NCBI RefSeq assembly: GCF_900114285.1
Contig: NZ_FOSN01000005.1
Span: 124,001 to 188,000 of the forward strand
Source of the DNA: Methylocapsa palsarum
GTDB lineage: Bacteria; Pseudomonadota; Alphaproteobacteria; Rhizobiales; Beijerinckiaceae
Direction of reading: 5' to 3'
Length of the DNA: 64,000 nucleotides
The notes below the pieces were generated by a model. The model was not told the DNA's origin. It ran no database searches and worked only from the letters and a program-made list of their open reading frames with translations. This document shows positions 15,245-23,261 of the stretch, piece by piece. Within the stretch, counting starts at the first letter, position 1; each line of letters starts with the position of its first letter. The position numbers were made by a program, and so were the translations under genes.

Positions 15245-15499
15245 CTACGGTCTCTTCAACTCGTGCGCCTTCACTTCGTGTTCGGCCGCATCCTCGGCCC
15301 CGGTGTTCGGTCCTTCGGCGACGCAATTCTTGGTCGGCGGCGAGCCGCACACCTTGCCGATATTGCCCCAGCCGACACATTTTCCATCTGGGCCCCGATA
15401 GCCTGGGCCACCACGACAGCCGCAACCTGAGCAAGCCAAGGCTCGCGTAACTTCTTGCATTGCTACAAGAAATGAAACCACTAAAATAAACCGCTTCAT
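15245..15499 (-). CDS. small exported Cys-rich protein
   Basis: 84 residues from the ATG at 15499, which overlaps the upstream nuclease stop by 4 bp. Signal peptide MKRFILVVSFLVAMQEVTRA, then a Gly/Cys-rich mature part (CSGCGCRGGPGYRGPDGKC) with six cysteines in about 40 residues, suggesting disulfides. Coupled to a PLD-type nuclease; could be its partner or an inhibitor. No family is recognised. Confidence 0.6.
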   Translation of the reverse strand: MKRFILVVSFLVAMQEVTRALACSGCGCRGGPGYRGPDGKCVGWGNIGKVCGSPPTKNCVAEGPNTGAEDAAEHEVKAHELKRP

Positions 15500-15990
15500 T
15501 TTAAGGTTTCTAGCCTTTTCCAAATCACCTCAAAATTGCGCTTAAAGCTTATCGCTGCATCGGGGCTATCGATCACGATCAAATCATTATTCTGCATTTT
15601 GAGGCCAGATGCGGAAAAGTTCGCGGCGCCCATGCGCAAGGTCGAGCCGTCGATCTCATAGGCTTTCAGGTGCATCGGCGGCTTGTGCGCGGGCTTGACA
15701 CGGATCTGCACGGTTGGCGTTCCGGCGAGGTCTTGGAACGGGCCTGTCGGCGCGCGTTGGCCGAGTTGGGCGCCGTCGAGGATGATACGCACGGCGACGC
15801 CCCGATTGGCCGCGCGGGTCAGCGCCTCGATCACGGGCCAATCGGTCAGGACGTAGGCCGCCATGTCGATCTCGCGCTGTGCGCCATCGATCAAGCCGAC
15901 ATCGATCCGCTCAAGGTTTTCCGACGGGGCGTAGTGGATCGCGGGCTCGGCCACGCAGGGTGGTGCGAACGCGAGGAATAGCTGAACCAA
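15496..15990 (-). CDS. exported phospholipase-D-family nuclease (single HKD)
   Basis: 164 residues from a TTG at 15990. One HKD motif is present (MHLKAYEIDGSTLRMGAANF: His-x-Lys and the downstream Gly-x-x-Asn), with the N-terminal DMAAYVLTDWPVIEALTRAA helix. Size and single motif match Nuc-type periplasmic endonucleases that dimerise to build one active site. The N-terminus is odd: an ATG at 16013 starts a signal-like peptide in a different frame, so a one-base indel may have split the signal peptide. It lies at the right edge of the element, beside the attachment site. Confidence 0.78.
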   Translation of the reverse strand: MVQLFLAFAPPCVAEPAIHYAPSENLERIDVGLIDGAQREIDMAAYVLTDWPVIEALTRAANRGVAVRIILDGAQLGQRAPTGPFQDLAGTPTVQIRVKPAHKPPMHLKAYEIDGSTLRMGAANFSASGLKMQNNDLIVIDSPDAAISFKRNFEVIWKRLETLK

Positions 15991-16047
15991 GCAATAGCGA
16001 AGTTGCTTTTCATCACAATTTCGTGAGCCGAGAGGCGTTTTCTTAGC

Positions 16048-16066
16048 GTTACCCGTGGGGTTACCC
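16048..16066. promoter_or_regulatory. candidate integrase arm-type sites, right
   Basis: GTTACCC occurs at 16048-16054 and 16060-16066, 12 bp apart, about 60 bp inside the right core repeat. It matches the motif beside the left core (1278-1324). Proposed as integrase arm sites. Confidence 0.4.
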
Positions 16067-16123
16067 TAGGTTAAAATCATCTAAAATATTAGTCGATAAC
16101 TTTTGTGCAACTCTTTGATTTAA

Positions 16124-16169
16124 ATGGCGACCCCGGCAGGGTTCGAACCTGCGGCCTGCCGCTTAGAAG
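16124..16169 (-). repeat. right attachment-site repeat within tRNA-Arg
   Basis: Identical to 1126-1171. It covers the tRNA-Arg gene from anticodon loop to CCA, so integration at this end leaves the tRNA complete. The element lies on the 3' side of the tRNA. Confidence 0.93.
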
Positions 16170-16201
16170 GCGGCTGCTCTATCCAGCTGAGCTACGGGGT
16201 C
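16125..16201 (-). tRNA. tRNA-Arg (anticodon UCU)
   Basis: 77 bases with an encoded CCA. Acceptor stem GACCCCG/CGGGGTC, D arm GCTC/GAGC, anticodon stem GCCGC/GCGGC around CTTCTAA (anticodon TCT), T arm GCAGG/CCTGC with TTCGAAC. All stems pair. It is the integration target of the element to its left. Confidence 0.97.
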
Positions 16202-16219
16202 GAGCCGTCGCGCAAACGC

Positions 16220-16525
16220 TCAATGTGTCCATTGGCCGAGGCGGGTGGATTTGAAATTGTCGGAATAGGATTGAATCGTTCGCGGATGAAGTTTTGGTTC
16301 CTCGACCCGGTAGGTCAAGCCGTTTTTCTGGGCGTAGGCGATCGCCTCTTCCTTGCTCCCGAATTTCAAGCGCACCTGGCTTTTCATATCCCCCGAACTC
16401 GTCCAGCCCATCAGCGGCTCGATCTCCCGCGCCTCCGCTGGTTCAAATTCGAGAACCCAAAGCTTTGTGCGCGCCTGACCCGATTGTGTCGCGGTCCTTG
16501 CGGGCCGATAGATCCGTGCCGTCAT
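16220..16525 (-). CDS. NDUFS4-like complex I accessory subunit (ETC complex I subunit family)
   Basis: 101 residues, the usual length. Family landmarks: an N-terminal RIYRPARTATQSGQARTKLW, then GWTSSGDMKSQVRLKFGSKEEAI, KNGLTYRVEEP and the C-terminal YSDNFKSTRLGQWTH. Homologue of the mitochondrial 18-kDa/AQDQ subunit, which stabilises the NADH-dehydrogenase arm at the cytoplasmic side of the membrane. It is characteristic of alphaproteobacteria and supports the taxonomic call. Encoded between two tRNA genes, apparently alone. Confidence 0.93.
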   Translation of the reverse strand: MTARIYRPARTATQSGQARTKLWVLEFEPAEAREIEPLMGWTSSGDMKSQVRLKFGSKEEAIAYAQKNGLTYRVEEPKLHPRTIQSYSDNFKSTRLGQWTH

Positions 16526-16615
16526 TCAAGGGCTCCTGTTTTCAAAGTGATCGGGGCCACGCGGCGAACCTGCGTCAGACCGGTCACGCGCTCGCCGCAT
16601 TCCATCGAACCTCGT

Positions 16616-16692
16616 TGGTCGGGGCAGCAGGATTCGAACCTGCGACCTGAAGTTCCCAAAACTTCCGCGCTACCAGACTGCGCTATACCCCG
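16616..16692 (-). tRNA. tRNA-Pro (anticodon UGG)
   Basis: 77 bases with CCA encoded. Acceptor CGGGGTA/TGCCCCG, D arm GCGC/GCGC, anticodon stem GAAGT/ACTTC with loop TTTGGGA (anticodon TGG), T arm GCAGG/CCTGC with TTCGAAT. Confidence 0.97.
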
Positions 16693-16819
16693 GCTGCCGA
16701 AATGGACCCGCCGCCTCGAGGAGCTTCTCGCTATCACGCAGCGTCCGCCCGGACAAGGTCGGCTGTCCGCAGGCGGCCCCGGAGAACCACGACGCGGGAC
16801 CATTGCGAGGCTGAAACGG

Positions 16820-16859
16820 ATCCTCTTTTCGCAAAAACACTATTTCGCGAAAAGAGGAT
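16820..16859 (-). terminator. hairpin overlapping the DUF192 stop codon
   Basis: ATCCTCTTTTCGC (16820-16832) pairs perfectly with GCGAAAAGAGGAT (16847-16859). The stop codon of the minus-strand gene lies in the loop. There is no clear U-tract after it, so termination or mRNA end protection are both possible. Confidence 0.5.
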
Positions 16860-17403
16860 GCCGCACGAGATCGCCGATTTTCAAACCGATCCGCGCCGAG
16901 ACGCCGGCGTTCACTTCGAGGACCGAAAACGCGGGCGCGCCTGAAGGAATGATCTTTTCCGACAAAGGCTCGGTGTTTTCCGCGAGCCCGACGACCTTCC
17001 CGGTTTTGCCGATAAAGATCATATCGAGCGGCAAATAGGTATTCTTCATCCACATCGTCACGGGCCGTTCCGATTCAAATCCAAACAACATGCCGCGATC
17101 CGGCGGCATAGATCTTCGGAACATCAGGCCATGCTCGCGTTGCCCTTCCGTGCGGGCCATTTCGACCAGAAAGTCATGCGGTCCGGTCGAGGTGATGATT
17201 TCGAGAGGTTCAAGACCGCCTTTAGCTTCGAGCCAGGCCCGAGATTCAAGCGCGCCCTGCGCTTCGACGATGCGGTTCTGGGCGATTGCGGCGGACGGCA
17301 TGACGATCGCCGTCTCCACAAGCAGGAACAGGGCAAAAAGCGCCATGAAAACCCGCGCCGCCGGGTTGAAAAGATGTGTCACGTCGAAATCCCGCCGCGC
17401 CAA
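16840..17403 (-). CDS. DUF192 family exported protein
   Basis: 187 residues from a TTG at 17403; GTG at 17382 or ATG at 17346 are alternatives that keep the signal segment (FMALFALFLLVETAIVMPSA). The DUF192 core is clear: FLVEMARTEGQREHGLMFR, then GMLFGFESERPVTMWMKNTY, LPLDMIFIGKTGKVVGL, ISERI-type end and LEVNAGVSARIGLKIGD. Secreted or periplasmic; biochemical function unknown across the family. Confidence 0.88.
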   Translation of the reverse strand: MARRDFDVTHLFNPAARVFMALFALFLLVETAIVMPSAAIAQNRIVEAQGALESRAWLEAKGGLEPLEIITSTGPHDFLVEMARTEGQREHGLMFRRSMPPDRGMLFGFESERPVTMWMKNTYLPLDMIFIGKTGKVVGLAENTEPLSEKIIPSGAPAFSVLEVNAGVSARIGLKIGDLVRHPLFAK

Positions 17404-17492
17404 TGGAATTTAGGCCTGCTCGAAGTCGATTAGCGCGCAATCGACCGCCGAGGCAAGTCCTGTGGAGACGAGACAAGTCCCGCGGAATTCGA

Positions 17493-18071
17493 TCAATGCG
17501 AACGCGACGCGGCGGCGTTGAGCGCCCGCACCTCAACGGCGATCAGCCCCTTCGGCCCGTCGCCAAAACGCACCAGAAGGCTTTCGCCGGGCTGCACTTC
17601 GCCGATCCCGTAATGGCGGAGCGTTTCCATATGAATGAAAATATCGCCGGTTCCATCTCCGCGGGTGAGGAAGCCAAATCCGCGGGTCCGGTTGAACCAT
17701 TTGACGATGGCGACCTCAAACCCTCCCGACGGCGCTGAGGCGAACCGCGCAGCGGATGGCCGGATTTCAGGATGCGCGGCGCTCGAAAGGTCTATCGAGA
17801 TCACTTTCAAGAACTGGAGCCCTTTGGCGCGCCGGACGGCTTCGCCGACGACGCGAGCGCCCTCGAGCGCGAGTTCGAAACCGTCCTTACGCAACGTGGT
17901 GACATGCAGCAAAACGTCCGCGCCGCCTTGATCGGGGGTTACGAATCCATACCCTTTTCCGGCGTCGAACCATTTTACAAGGCCCGAGACTTCGACAAGC
18001 GAAAGGGTCTCGGCCTGCGATGACCCTGCTTCGACGAACAATCGGGGAGATACGAAACTTTCGTCGTTCAA
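17493..18071 (-). CDS. double cold-shock-domain protein
   Basis: 192 residues. The open frame extends far upstream, but the TTG at 18071 has an ideal GGAGG eight bases away, and the extension looks non-coding. Two CSDs: the first at about 35-100 (GLVKWFDAGKGYGFVTPDQG), the second at about 122-185 (AIVKWFNRTRGFGFLTRGDG, DIFIHMETL). Both keep the RNP1/RNP2 aromatic residues for single-stranded nucleic-acid binding. Two-domain CSPs are usual in Hyphomicrobiales and act as RNA chaperones under cold or stationary stress. Confidence 0.9.
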   Translation of the reverse strand: MNDESFVSPRLFVEAGSSQAETLSLVEVSGLVKWFDAGKGYGFVTPDQGGADVLLHVTTLRKDGFELALEGARVVGEAVRRAKGLQFLKVISIDLSSAAHPEIRPSAARFASAPSGGFEVAIVKWFNRTRGFGFLTRGDGTGDIFIHMETLRHYGIGEVQPGESLLVRFGDGPKGLIAVEVRALNAAASRSH

Positions 18072-18345
18072 GACCCACCCTCCGAGTTCCGCTCCCCGCG
18101 AGCCGGCAGCGGTCTTGACCCTGACCCGATACGCGAGAATCAGACGCGCCCGCAACGGAACCCCGCTCAAGATAACATTCTGACCTTGCCGCAAAAGCCG
18201 ATGCGGCAATGAAATTGTGGATAAGCGCCCCCGGGTCTGGCGACCAAGAAAGCCGGAGGACGCCCGCCGCTGGACATCACGATGCCGGCTATCGTATGAG
18301 CCCTTCTTTTTGTTCCCCTTCTTGCTTTTTGCTCCCCTGCTTCCA

Positions 18346-19539
18346 ATGGGCGGAATTGTGGCCAGACAAATCTCTTTAAAGCTGCGCATCCTCGCAATTC
18401 CGGTGTTGATTGTCCTCATCGCTTTGATTGAGGCGTACGTGCCGATTCGGCATCTTCTCTCGAATTTCCGGCTGATCACCTTCATCCTGGTTTTTTTGCT
18501 CATCTGCGACGCAGCTTCCCTTCGCCGCGGAGCCAGCCGCGATTTTCTCATCGTCCTGGCTTCAATCGCCTTCGGCCTCTGCGTCGTCGAGGCCGTGGCG
18601 ATCAGGTCCGAACCGCAACAATCGCTGGTGACGACGGAAGGATGGTCGGTGTACAGACCCGAAATCGGCTGGGGGCCAGGACACGCCGGACGCTTTCATT
18701 CGGAAAAGACAGACACCTCGACCGGCGCCACAATTTTCAACGTCGATTACACCATCAACGCCAACCTCCTCCGCGACGTTCGCGGCGCGAAGAGCGATTC
18801 GCCGGTCGTTTTCTTTGGTGATTCTTTTACGTTCGGCACTGGCGTCAATGATTCCGATACGCTGCCCCAGCAATTCGCAGACCTGCTGGGGCCAGACCAG
18901 AGCGTCCTGAACCTTGGCTTCAACGGCTACAGTCCTCAACAATTCCTGCGCGAAGAGGAAACGGGACTGTTCGATCAGGTCATCGGCGCGCACCCGAAAC
19001 TGTTTGTCTTCATGACCGCCGCCTGGCACGCCGAACGAACGTCCTGCAACGCCTCATGGACAGCAAATGCGCCCCGCTACGATCTTGCCGGAAGCGCTGT
19101 CGCGTACCGAGGCCCATGCCTCAGCGGGGCGAGGCTCTGGCTTCGCGAATGGCTGGGAAACTCCGCGGCCTACCGGGTGTTCGCCTCGCCGATTTTCAGC
19201 AGGGTCAAGCACGACGATATCGAGCTCTACATTCGGGTTCTTCTCGAAGCTGTCCGCTTGGCCAATGTGAAGTACGGCGTTCCCACGCTCATCCCCTATC
19301 TTCCGGTCTCGGAGTCTTATTTTGCTGGAACAGGCTTCACCAACCAAGCGCTCATCGACCGCTTTCGCGCTGGCGGAGCTTACGTGCTCGATGCGGCGCT
19401 CACGGACGAGGCGACGCGAGGCCTTCCCCTGAATATACAGGGCGACGGACACCCTACTCCGCTTGCGAACCGCCTGCGCGCGGCGCTGCTGAAATCCTAC
19501 ATCGACGAAAATTTGCCCGGCGTCCTCGTTTCGCGGTGA
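18346..19539 (+). CDS. SGNH-hydrolase-like membrane-anchored protein, copy 1
   Basis: 397 residues from the ATG at 18346; the longer frame from 18217 lacks support. Two N-terminal membrane segments (LRILAIPVLIVLIALIEAYV and LITFILVFLLICDA) plus a third around 90. The SGNH block I is FFGDSFTFGTGV (catalytic Ser), and the C-terminal GDGHPTPLANR holds the Asp-x-x-His pair. Such proteins remove or transfer acyl groups on surface glycans. It is followed 37 bp later by a close paralogue. Confidence 0.82.
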   Translation: MGGIVARQISLKLRILAIPVLIVLIALIEAYVPIRHLLSNFRLITFILVFLLICDAASLRRGASRDFLIVLASIAFGLCVVEAVAIRSEPQQSLVTTEGWSVYRPEIGWGPGHAGRFHSEKTDTSTGATIFNVDYTINANLLRDVRGAKSDSPVVFFGDSFTFGTGVNDSDTLPQQFADLLGPDQSVLNLGFNGYSPQQFLREEETGLFDQVIGAHPKLFVFMTAAWHAERTSCNASWTANAPRYDLAGSAVAYRGPCLSGARLWLREWLGNSAAYRVFASPIFSRVKHDDIELYIRVLLEAVRLANVKYGVPTLIPYLPVSESYFAGTGFTNQALIDRFRAGGAYVLDAALTDEATRGLPLNIQGDGHPTPLANRLRAALLKSYIDENLPGVLVSR

Positions 19540-19576
19540 ATCGGCGATCATCACTGAACCAGTCGAACGTAGAAAC

Positions 19577-20803
19577 ATGAGGCTCTTATTCATGACCGGC
19601 CGGAAAACGATGTTATTTCGAATTTCAGCGATCGCGATCTTGTTGGCCGTCATCGCCGGCCTCGAGGCGTTCCACCCTTTCCGGGGGTTTCGGCTGTTGA
19701 CCTTCACCGCCGTCTTTTTTCTGTTCGCCGTCCTTGCGACGCTCACCCGGCGCGGGCTGCGCGACGGCGTGATCGTCGCCGCTTCCATCGCTCTCGCCCT
19801 GACCCTGGCCGAAGCGGGAGCGGCATTTTCTGAAACGTCGGAATTGAACACCGTCGCGGAGGGTTTCTACACCAACCATCCGATACTCGGCGTCGCGCCG
19901 GGACACCCAGGCGTCTATCACCACGAAAAAAAAGATCCTAAGTCCAAGGCCAATGTCTTCAAAGTCGATTACACGATCGATTCGAACCTTCTACGCGAGG
20001 TGCGAGCGGCCAAGGGTGGACCTGCGATCGTCTTTTTCGGCGATTCGTTTACATTCGGCCTTGGCGTGAATGATCAAGATACATTACCACAGCAATTCGC
20101 GAACCTTCTGAACGCTGGCCAGAGCGTCCTCAATATCGGCTTCAGCGGTTACAGCCCCGCGCAATTTCTGCGCGAAGAAGAAACAGGGCTGTTCGATCAT
20201 GTCATCGGCGCGAATCCAAAGCTTTTCATCTTCCAGACGGCGGCCTTCCATGCCGAACGCACGTCGTGCAAGGCCTCGTGGACAGCCAGCGCCCCTCGCT
20301 ACACGCTTCTCGACGACGCCGTTTCATTTCAGGGACGATGTTTCGCCGGACCCCGCTTATGGACCCGGGAATGGTTCGAAAATTCCGCAGCGTATCGCGC
20401 GTTCGCGTCTCCGATCGTCAACCAAATCAATCACAATGACGTCGAGCTTTATATCCGCATCCTCAAAGAAGCCGTCCGCCTCGCCAAAACGAAATACGGC
20501 GCGCCCACTCTGATTCCGTATATACGTGTCGCGGATGCGTATCTCGCCAGAACGGGTTTCACCAACGAGATGGTGATCGATCGGTTGCGAGAAACCGGCG
20601 GGTATGTGGTCGACGCCTCACTCGTGCAGGAGGCAAGCCGGGGCGCCGTGATCGAGATCCAGGGTGACGGTCATCCAACGCCGCTGGCAAACCGGCTCCG
20701 GGCCGCTCTGCTTAAAGATTATATCGAACACAACATTTCAGGCGTGCTGTCCGAATCGCGCATTCAATCGGGCGCGAACAGCTTGCCGGCTACAGGGCCC
20801 TGA
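19577..20803 (+). CDS. SGNH-hydrolase-like membrane-anchored protein, copy 2
   Basis: 408 residues; ATG at 19592 is a possible alternative. It is a tandem duplicate of the preceding gene: shared blocks include FFGDSFTFGLGVN, SGYSPAQFLREEETGLFD, TAAFHAERTSC and GDGHPTPLANRLRAALLK. The same N-terminal membrane segments are present. All catalytic motifs are kept in both copies, so divergence in substrate is more likely than decay. It converges on the carbamoyltransferase gene with only 24 bp between stops. Confidence 0.82.
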   Translation: MRLLFMTGRKTMLFRISAIAILLAVIAGLEAFHPFRGFRLLTFTAVFFLFAVLATLTRRGLRDGVIVAASIALALTLAEAGAAFSETSELNTVAEGFYTNHPILGVAPGHPGVYHHEKKDPKSKANVFKVDYTIDSNLLREVRAAKGGPAIVFFGDSFTFGLGVNDQDTLPQQFANLLNAGQSVLNIGFSGYSPAQFLREEETGLFDHVIGANPKLFIFQTAAFHAERTSCKASWTASAPRYTLLDDAVSFQGRCFAGPRLWTREWFENSAAYRAFASPIVNQINHNDVELYIRILKEAVRLAKTKYGAPTLIPYIRVADAYLARTGFTNEMVIDRLRETGGYVVDASLVQEASRGAVIEIQGDGHPTPLANRLRAALLKDYIEHNISGVLSESRIQSGANSLPATGP

Positions 20804-20827
20804 CTGAGTTCGACGCCGCAAGCGAGA

Positions 20828-22669
20828 TCAATCAAGTTCGAAGGCGTTCTTGTAGTCTAGGGCGAGATCGGGATTCTGCCGGTCCTTGTGCAGCACGCAA
20901 TCGCCAACGGCGAGGAATTCGATCTCGCTGCCCATAAAGCAGGCGAAGGCGTCTTCCGGGGTGCAGACGATCGGTTCGCCGCGCACGTTGAAACTTGTGT
21001 TGATAAGGACAGGACAACCTGTGAGCTTTTCAAACTGGCTGATCAAGGCATGGAAGCGCGGGTTCGTCTCGTGATGGACGGTCTGGATGCGGGCTGAATA
21101 ATCGACGTGAGTCACCGCGGGAATATCCGACCGCGTCACATTCAGCTTGTCGATGCCAAACAAAGCCTGTTCCTCGTTCGACATCTTCCGGCAATGTTCT
21201 GATTTCACTCCGGCCACCAGAAGCATGTAGGGGGAATCCGAATTGATCTCGAACCAATCGGCGACCCGCTCGCGCAAGACCGAAGGCGCGAACGGCCGAA
21301 AGCTCTCGCGGTATTTGACTTTAAGGTTGAGCGCCTTCTGCATCGTCGGCGAACGAGGATCGCCGAGAATCGAGCGATTCCCGAGCGAGCGCGGGCCAAA
21401 CTCCATTCTTCCCTGATGCCAGCCGACCGCCTGCCCGCTGGCGAGCGCCGCGGCGGTCTTTGAGATCAGTTCGGCTTCTTCAACGATCTCGAAAACGGCG
21501 CCTGCGGCCGTGAGCCTGCGTTCGATATCGGCCTGCTCGAACTTCGGTCCCAGATAGGCGCCGGACATGGCGTCAGGTTGCGACGTAGGCCGGGCGTGCT
21601 GGTCGGCGCCCGTTTCGTCGTGATAAACGGCGAGCGCCGCGCCAAGAGCGCCGCCCGCATCTCCTGCGGCCGGCTGAACAAAGATGTTGTCGAAGCGCCC
21701 GTCGCGAAGAACCTTTCCATTCGCCACGCAGTTCAGCGCGACGCCGCCCGCCAGGCACAAATTGCGCAGGCCCGTTTGCGCCGCAAGCGAACGCGTCAAG
21801 CGCAGGACGATTTCTTCGGTGACCGCCTGTATGGAAGCGGCGAGATCCATATGCCGCTGCTCGAGCAATTCGTCGGGTTTCCGGGGCGGTCCCCCGAAAA
21901 TGACGTCGAACTTCGCGCCCGTCATCGTAAGGCCGGTGCAATATGAAAAATAATCGAGATTCAACCGGAACGACCCGTCAGGCTTCACGTCGATCAGATG
22001 ATCGAAGATCGCCTTGGCGTATTTCGGTTCGCCGTAGGGCGCGAGGCCCATCACTTTGTATTCGCCGGAATTGACTTTGAAGCCTGTGTAATAGGTGAAC
22101 GCCGAATACAACAACCCAAGCGAATGCGGAAAGTGCAGCTCTTTGATGATCTTGAGATCATTCCCCTGGCCGATCGCAGCCGAGGTCGTCGTCCATTCGC
22201 CCACCCCGTCCATCGTCAGAACCAGAGCCGACTGAAACGGAGACGGATAATAGGCGGAAGCCGCATGGGAGTAGTGATGTTCGCTGAAGCGCAGGAGAGT
22301 CTTGTCTCCGAGGCCGGGCGCGATCTCCGCAAGCTCACGCACGAGCAGATCGCGTTGAAACAGCTTTTCCCCGATCCACAGCGGCATAGCCTTGCGAAAC
22401 GACTCAAATCCCTGCGGCGCGTAAGCGAGATAGGTCTCAATCAGCCGTTCGAATTTCAGGAACGGCTTTTCGTAAAAGGCGACCCGGTCAATCGAACCGT
22501 TCGCGATCCTTGCCTCTTCGAGGCAATAGCGGATGGCGTGAGCCGGAAAGCTCGCGTCATGCTTCTTTCGCGTGAAGCGTTCTTCCTGAGCGGCGGCGAT
22601 GATCTCGCCGTCGCGAATCAGGGCGGCGGCGCTATCGTGATAAAATGCGGAAATCCCGAGGACCAGCAT
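20828..22669 (-). CDS. carbamoyltransferase (NodU/CmcH family)
   Basis: 613 residues, full family length. The N-terminal Kae1-like domain starts MLVLGISAFYHDSAAALIRDG and shows EERFTRKKHD, SEHHYSHAASAYYPSPF (metal-binding His residues), TMDGVGEW and LAGGVALNC. The C-terminal domain has GRMEFGPRSLGNRSILGDPR, the carbamoyl-phosphate/adenylate region, and FNVRGEPIV. It transfers carbamoyl from carbamoyl phosphate to a hydroxyl of a sugar or secondary metabolite. It is last in a three-gene operon with DUF5989 and SxtJ-like proteins. Confidence 0.95.
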   Translation of the reverse strand: MLVLGISAFYHDSAAALIRDGEIIAAAQEERFTRKKHDASFPAHAIRYCLEEARIANGSIDRVAFYEKPFLKFERLIETYLAYAPQGFESFRKAMPLWIGEKLFQRDLLVRELAEIAPGLGDKTLLRFSEHHYSHAASAYYPSPFQSALVLTMDGVGEWTTTSAAIGQGNDLKIIKELHFPHSLGLLYSAFTYYTGFKVNSGEYKVMGLAPYGEPKYAKAIFDHLIDVKPDGSFRLNLDYFSYCTGLTMTGAKFDVIFGGPPRKPDELLEQRHMDLAASIQAVTEEIVLRLTRSLAAQTGLRNLCLAGGVALNCVANGKVLRDGRFDNIFVQPAAGDAGGALGAALAVYHDETGADQHARPTSQPDAMSGAYLGPKFEQADIERRLTAAGAVFEIVEEAELISKTAAALASGQAVGWHQGRMEFGPRSLGNRSILGDPRSPTMQKALNLKVKYRESFRPFAPSVLRERVADWFEINSDSPYMLLVAGVKSEHCRKMSNEEQALFGIDKLNVTRSDIPAVTHVDYSARIQTVHHETNPRFHALISQFEKLTGCPVLINTSFNVRGEPIVCTPEDAFACFMGSEIEFLAVGDCVLHKDRQNPDLALDYKNAFELD

Positions 22670-22679
22670 AGGAGGCCGA

Positions 22680-22829
22680 TCAGAACAGGGTGTAGATGAA
22701 GGGGGCGACGACCGAGCCCTGGCTCAGAACGAAAAGGCCGCCGAAGAGAAGGAACATCACCAGCAAAGGCAGCAGCCAGAATTTCTTGCGCGCGCCCAGA
22801 AACTCGAAAAGCTCAGCAAAAAGCGACAT
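22680..22829 (-). CDS. DUF5989-type small membrane protein
   Basis: 49 residues, ATG at 22829 with GGAGAA upstream. Sequence MSLFAELFEFLGARKKFWLL followed by a single hydrophobic helix and a C-terminal QGSVVAPFIYTLF. This is the short protein that habitually lies between SxtJ-like and NodU-like genes. Probably a membrane partner of the carbamoyltransferase. Confidence 0.85.
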   Translation of the reverse strand: MSLFAELFEFLGARKKFWLLPLLVMFLLFGGLFVLSQGSVVAPFIYTLF

Positions 22830-22838
22830 GTGTTTCTC

Positions 22839-23261
22839 CTAAAACTGCTTTGTCAGTGATCCGCGGGCGGGGCCCGGCGGTTCTCGTTCGATCCAATAGC
22901 TTTCCGCCTCCGGCTTGCGTTCAAGGCTCAAAAGGTCTTTTCCCTGTTTGCGAAGGAGCCAAGCGAACGGAGTGACGGCGCCAAAAAAAAGAACGCCCAT
23001 GACGATCGGGCCGACAATTTTATTGAGCACAAGCCCAAGCTTGAACCATGCGCGATTCAGAGGTGCCAACCAACCCGGCCGCAGCACGGCGGCGCAAAGA
23101 ATTGCGATGGACAGTACGATCAGCGCCCATCGGGGCGACTCATGGCGGAATAATGGGAGAGCGCCAAAAACAGCAAAGATGGCGGCGAACGTCAAACCGA
23201 ATTTGCGGTCTGACCCAAGGTTGATCTTGCGAAAGCTGGCGACGTTTTCGTGTGTTTGCAT
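22839..23261 (-). CDS. SxtJ-like membrane protein
   Basis: 140 residues. Four hydrophobic segments are visible (FGLTFAAIFAVFGALPLF, ALIVLSIAILCAAVL, IVGPIVMGVLFFGAV and a short one), with the family-like WLAPLNRAWFKLGLVLNKIV in the middle and a polar C-terminus. SxtJ proteins are named from saxitoxin clusters but occur widely with carbamoyltransferases in glycan loci. First gene of the operon; function unknown. Confidence 0.85.
   Translation of the reverse strand: MQTHENVASFRKINLGSDRKFGLTFAAIFAVFGALPLFRHESPRWALIVLSIAILCAAVLRPGWLAPLNRAWFKLGLVLNKIVGPIVMGVLFFGAVTPFAWLLRKQGKDLLSLERKPEAESYWIEREPPGPARGSLTKQF

Larger units (their letters stand above)
1126..16169 (+). mobile_element. ~15-kb integrated phage-satellite-like element in tRNA-Arg
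   Basis: The element is bounded by 46-bp direct repeats (1126-1171 and 16124-16169), with the intact tRNA-Arg at its right end and the integrase just inside the left end. Contents in order: integrase, orphan gene, HTH/AlpA-like protein, two small proteins, VRR-NUC nuclease, RepA-like helicase, candidate origin, small and large terminase, a coiled-coil protein, a repeat protein, a tape-measure/M15 protein, a truncated tail-type ORF, an XRE switch, small exported proteins and a PLD nuclease. There is no portal, prohead protease, major capsid, head-tail connector, baseplate or lysis gene. That fits a satellite exploiting a helper phage, or a prophage with a large internal loss. The boundaries are seen; the satellite lifestyle is inference. 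Confidence 0.85.

Noticed and set aside
1126-16169. Complete, self-sufficient prophage
   Set aside because: Portal, capsid, connector, tail-tube, baseplate and lysis genes are all missing.
18217-18345. Longer N-terminus of the first SGNH protein
   Set aside because: Arg-rich, overlaps the divergent promoter region, and its paralogue starts at the equivalent of 18346.
18072-18551. 160-codon extension of the cold-shock protein
   Set aside because: Non-coding composition; the TTG at 18071 has an ideal GGAGG and family-appropriate length.
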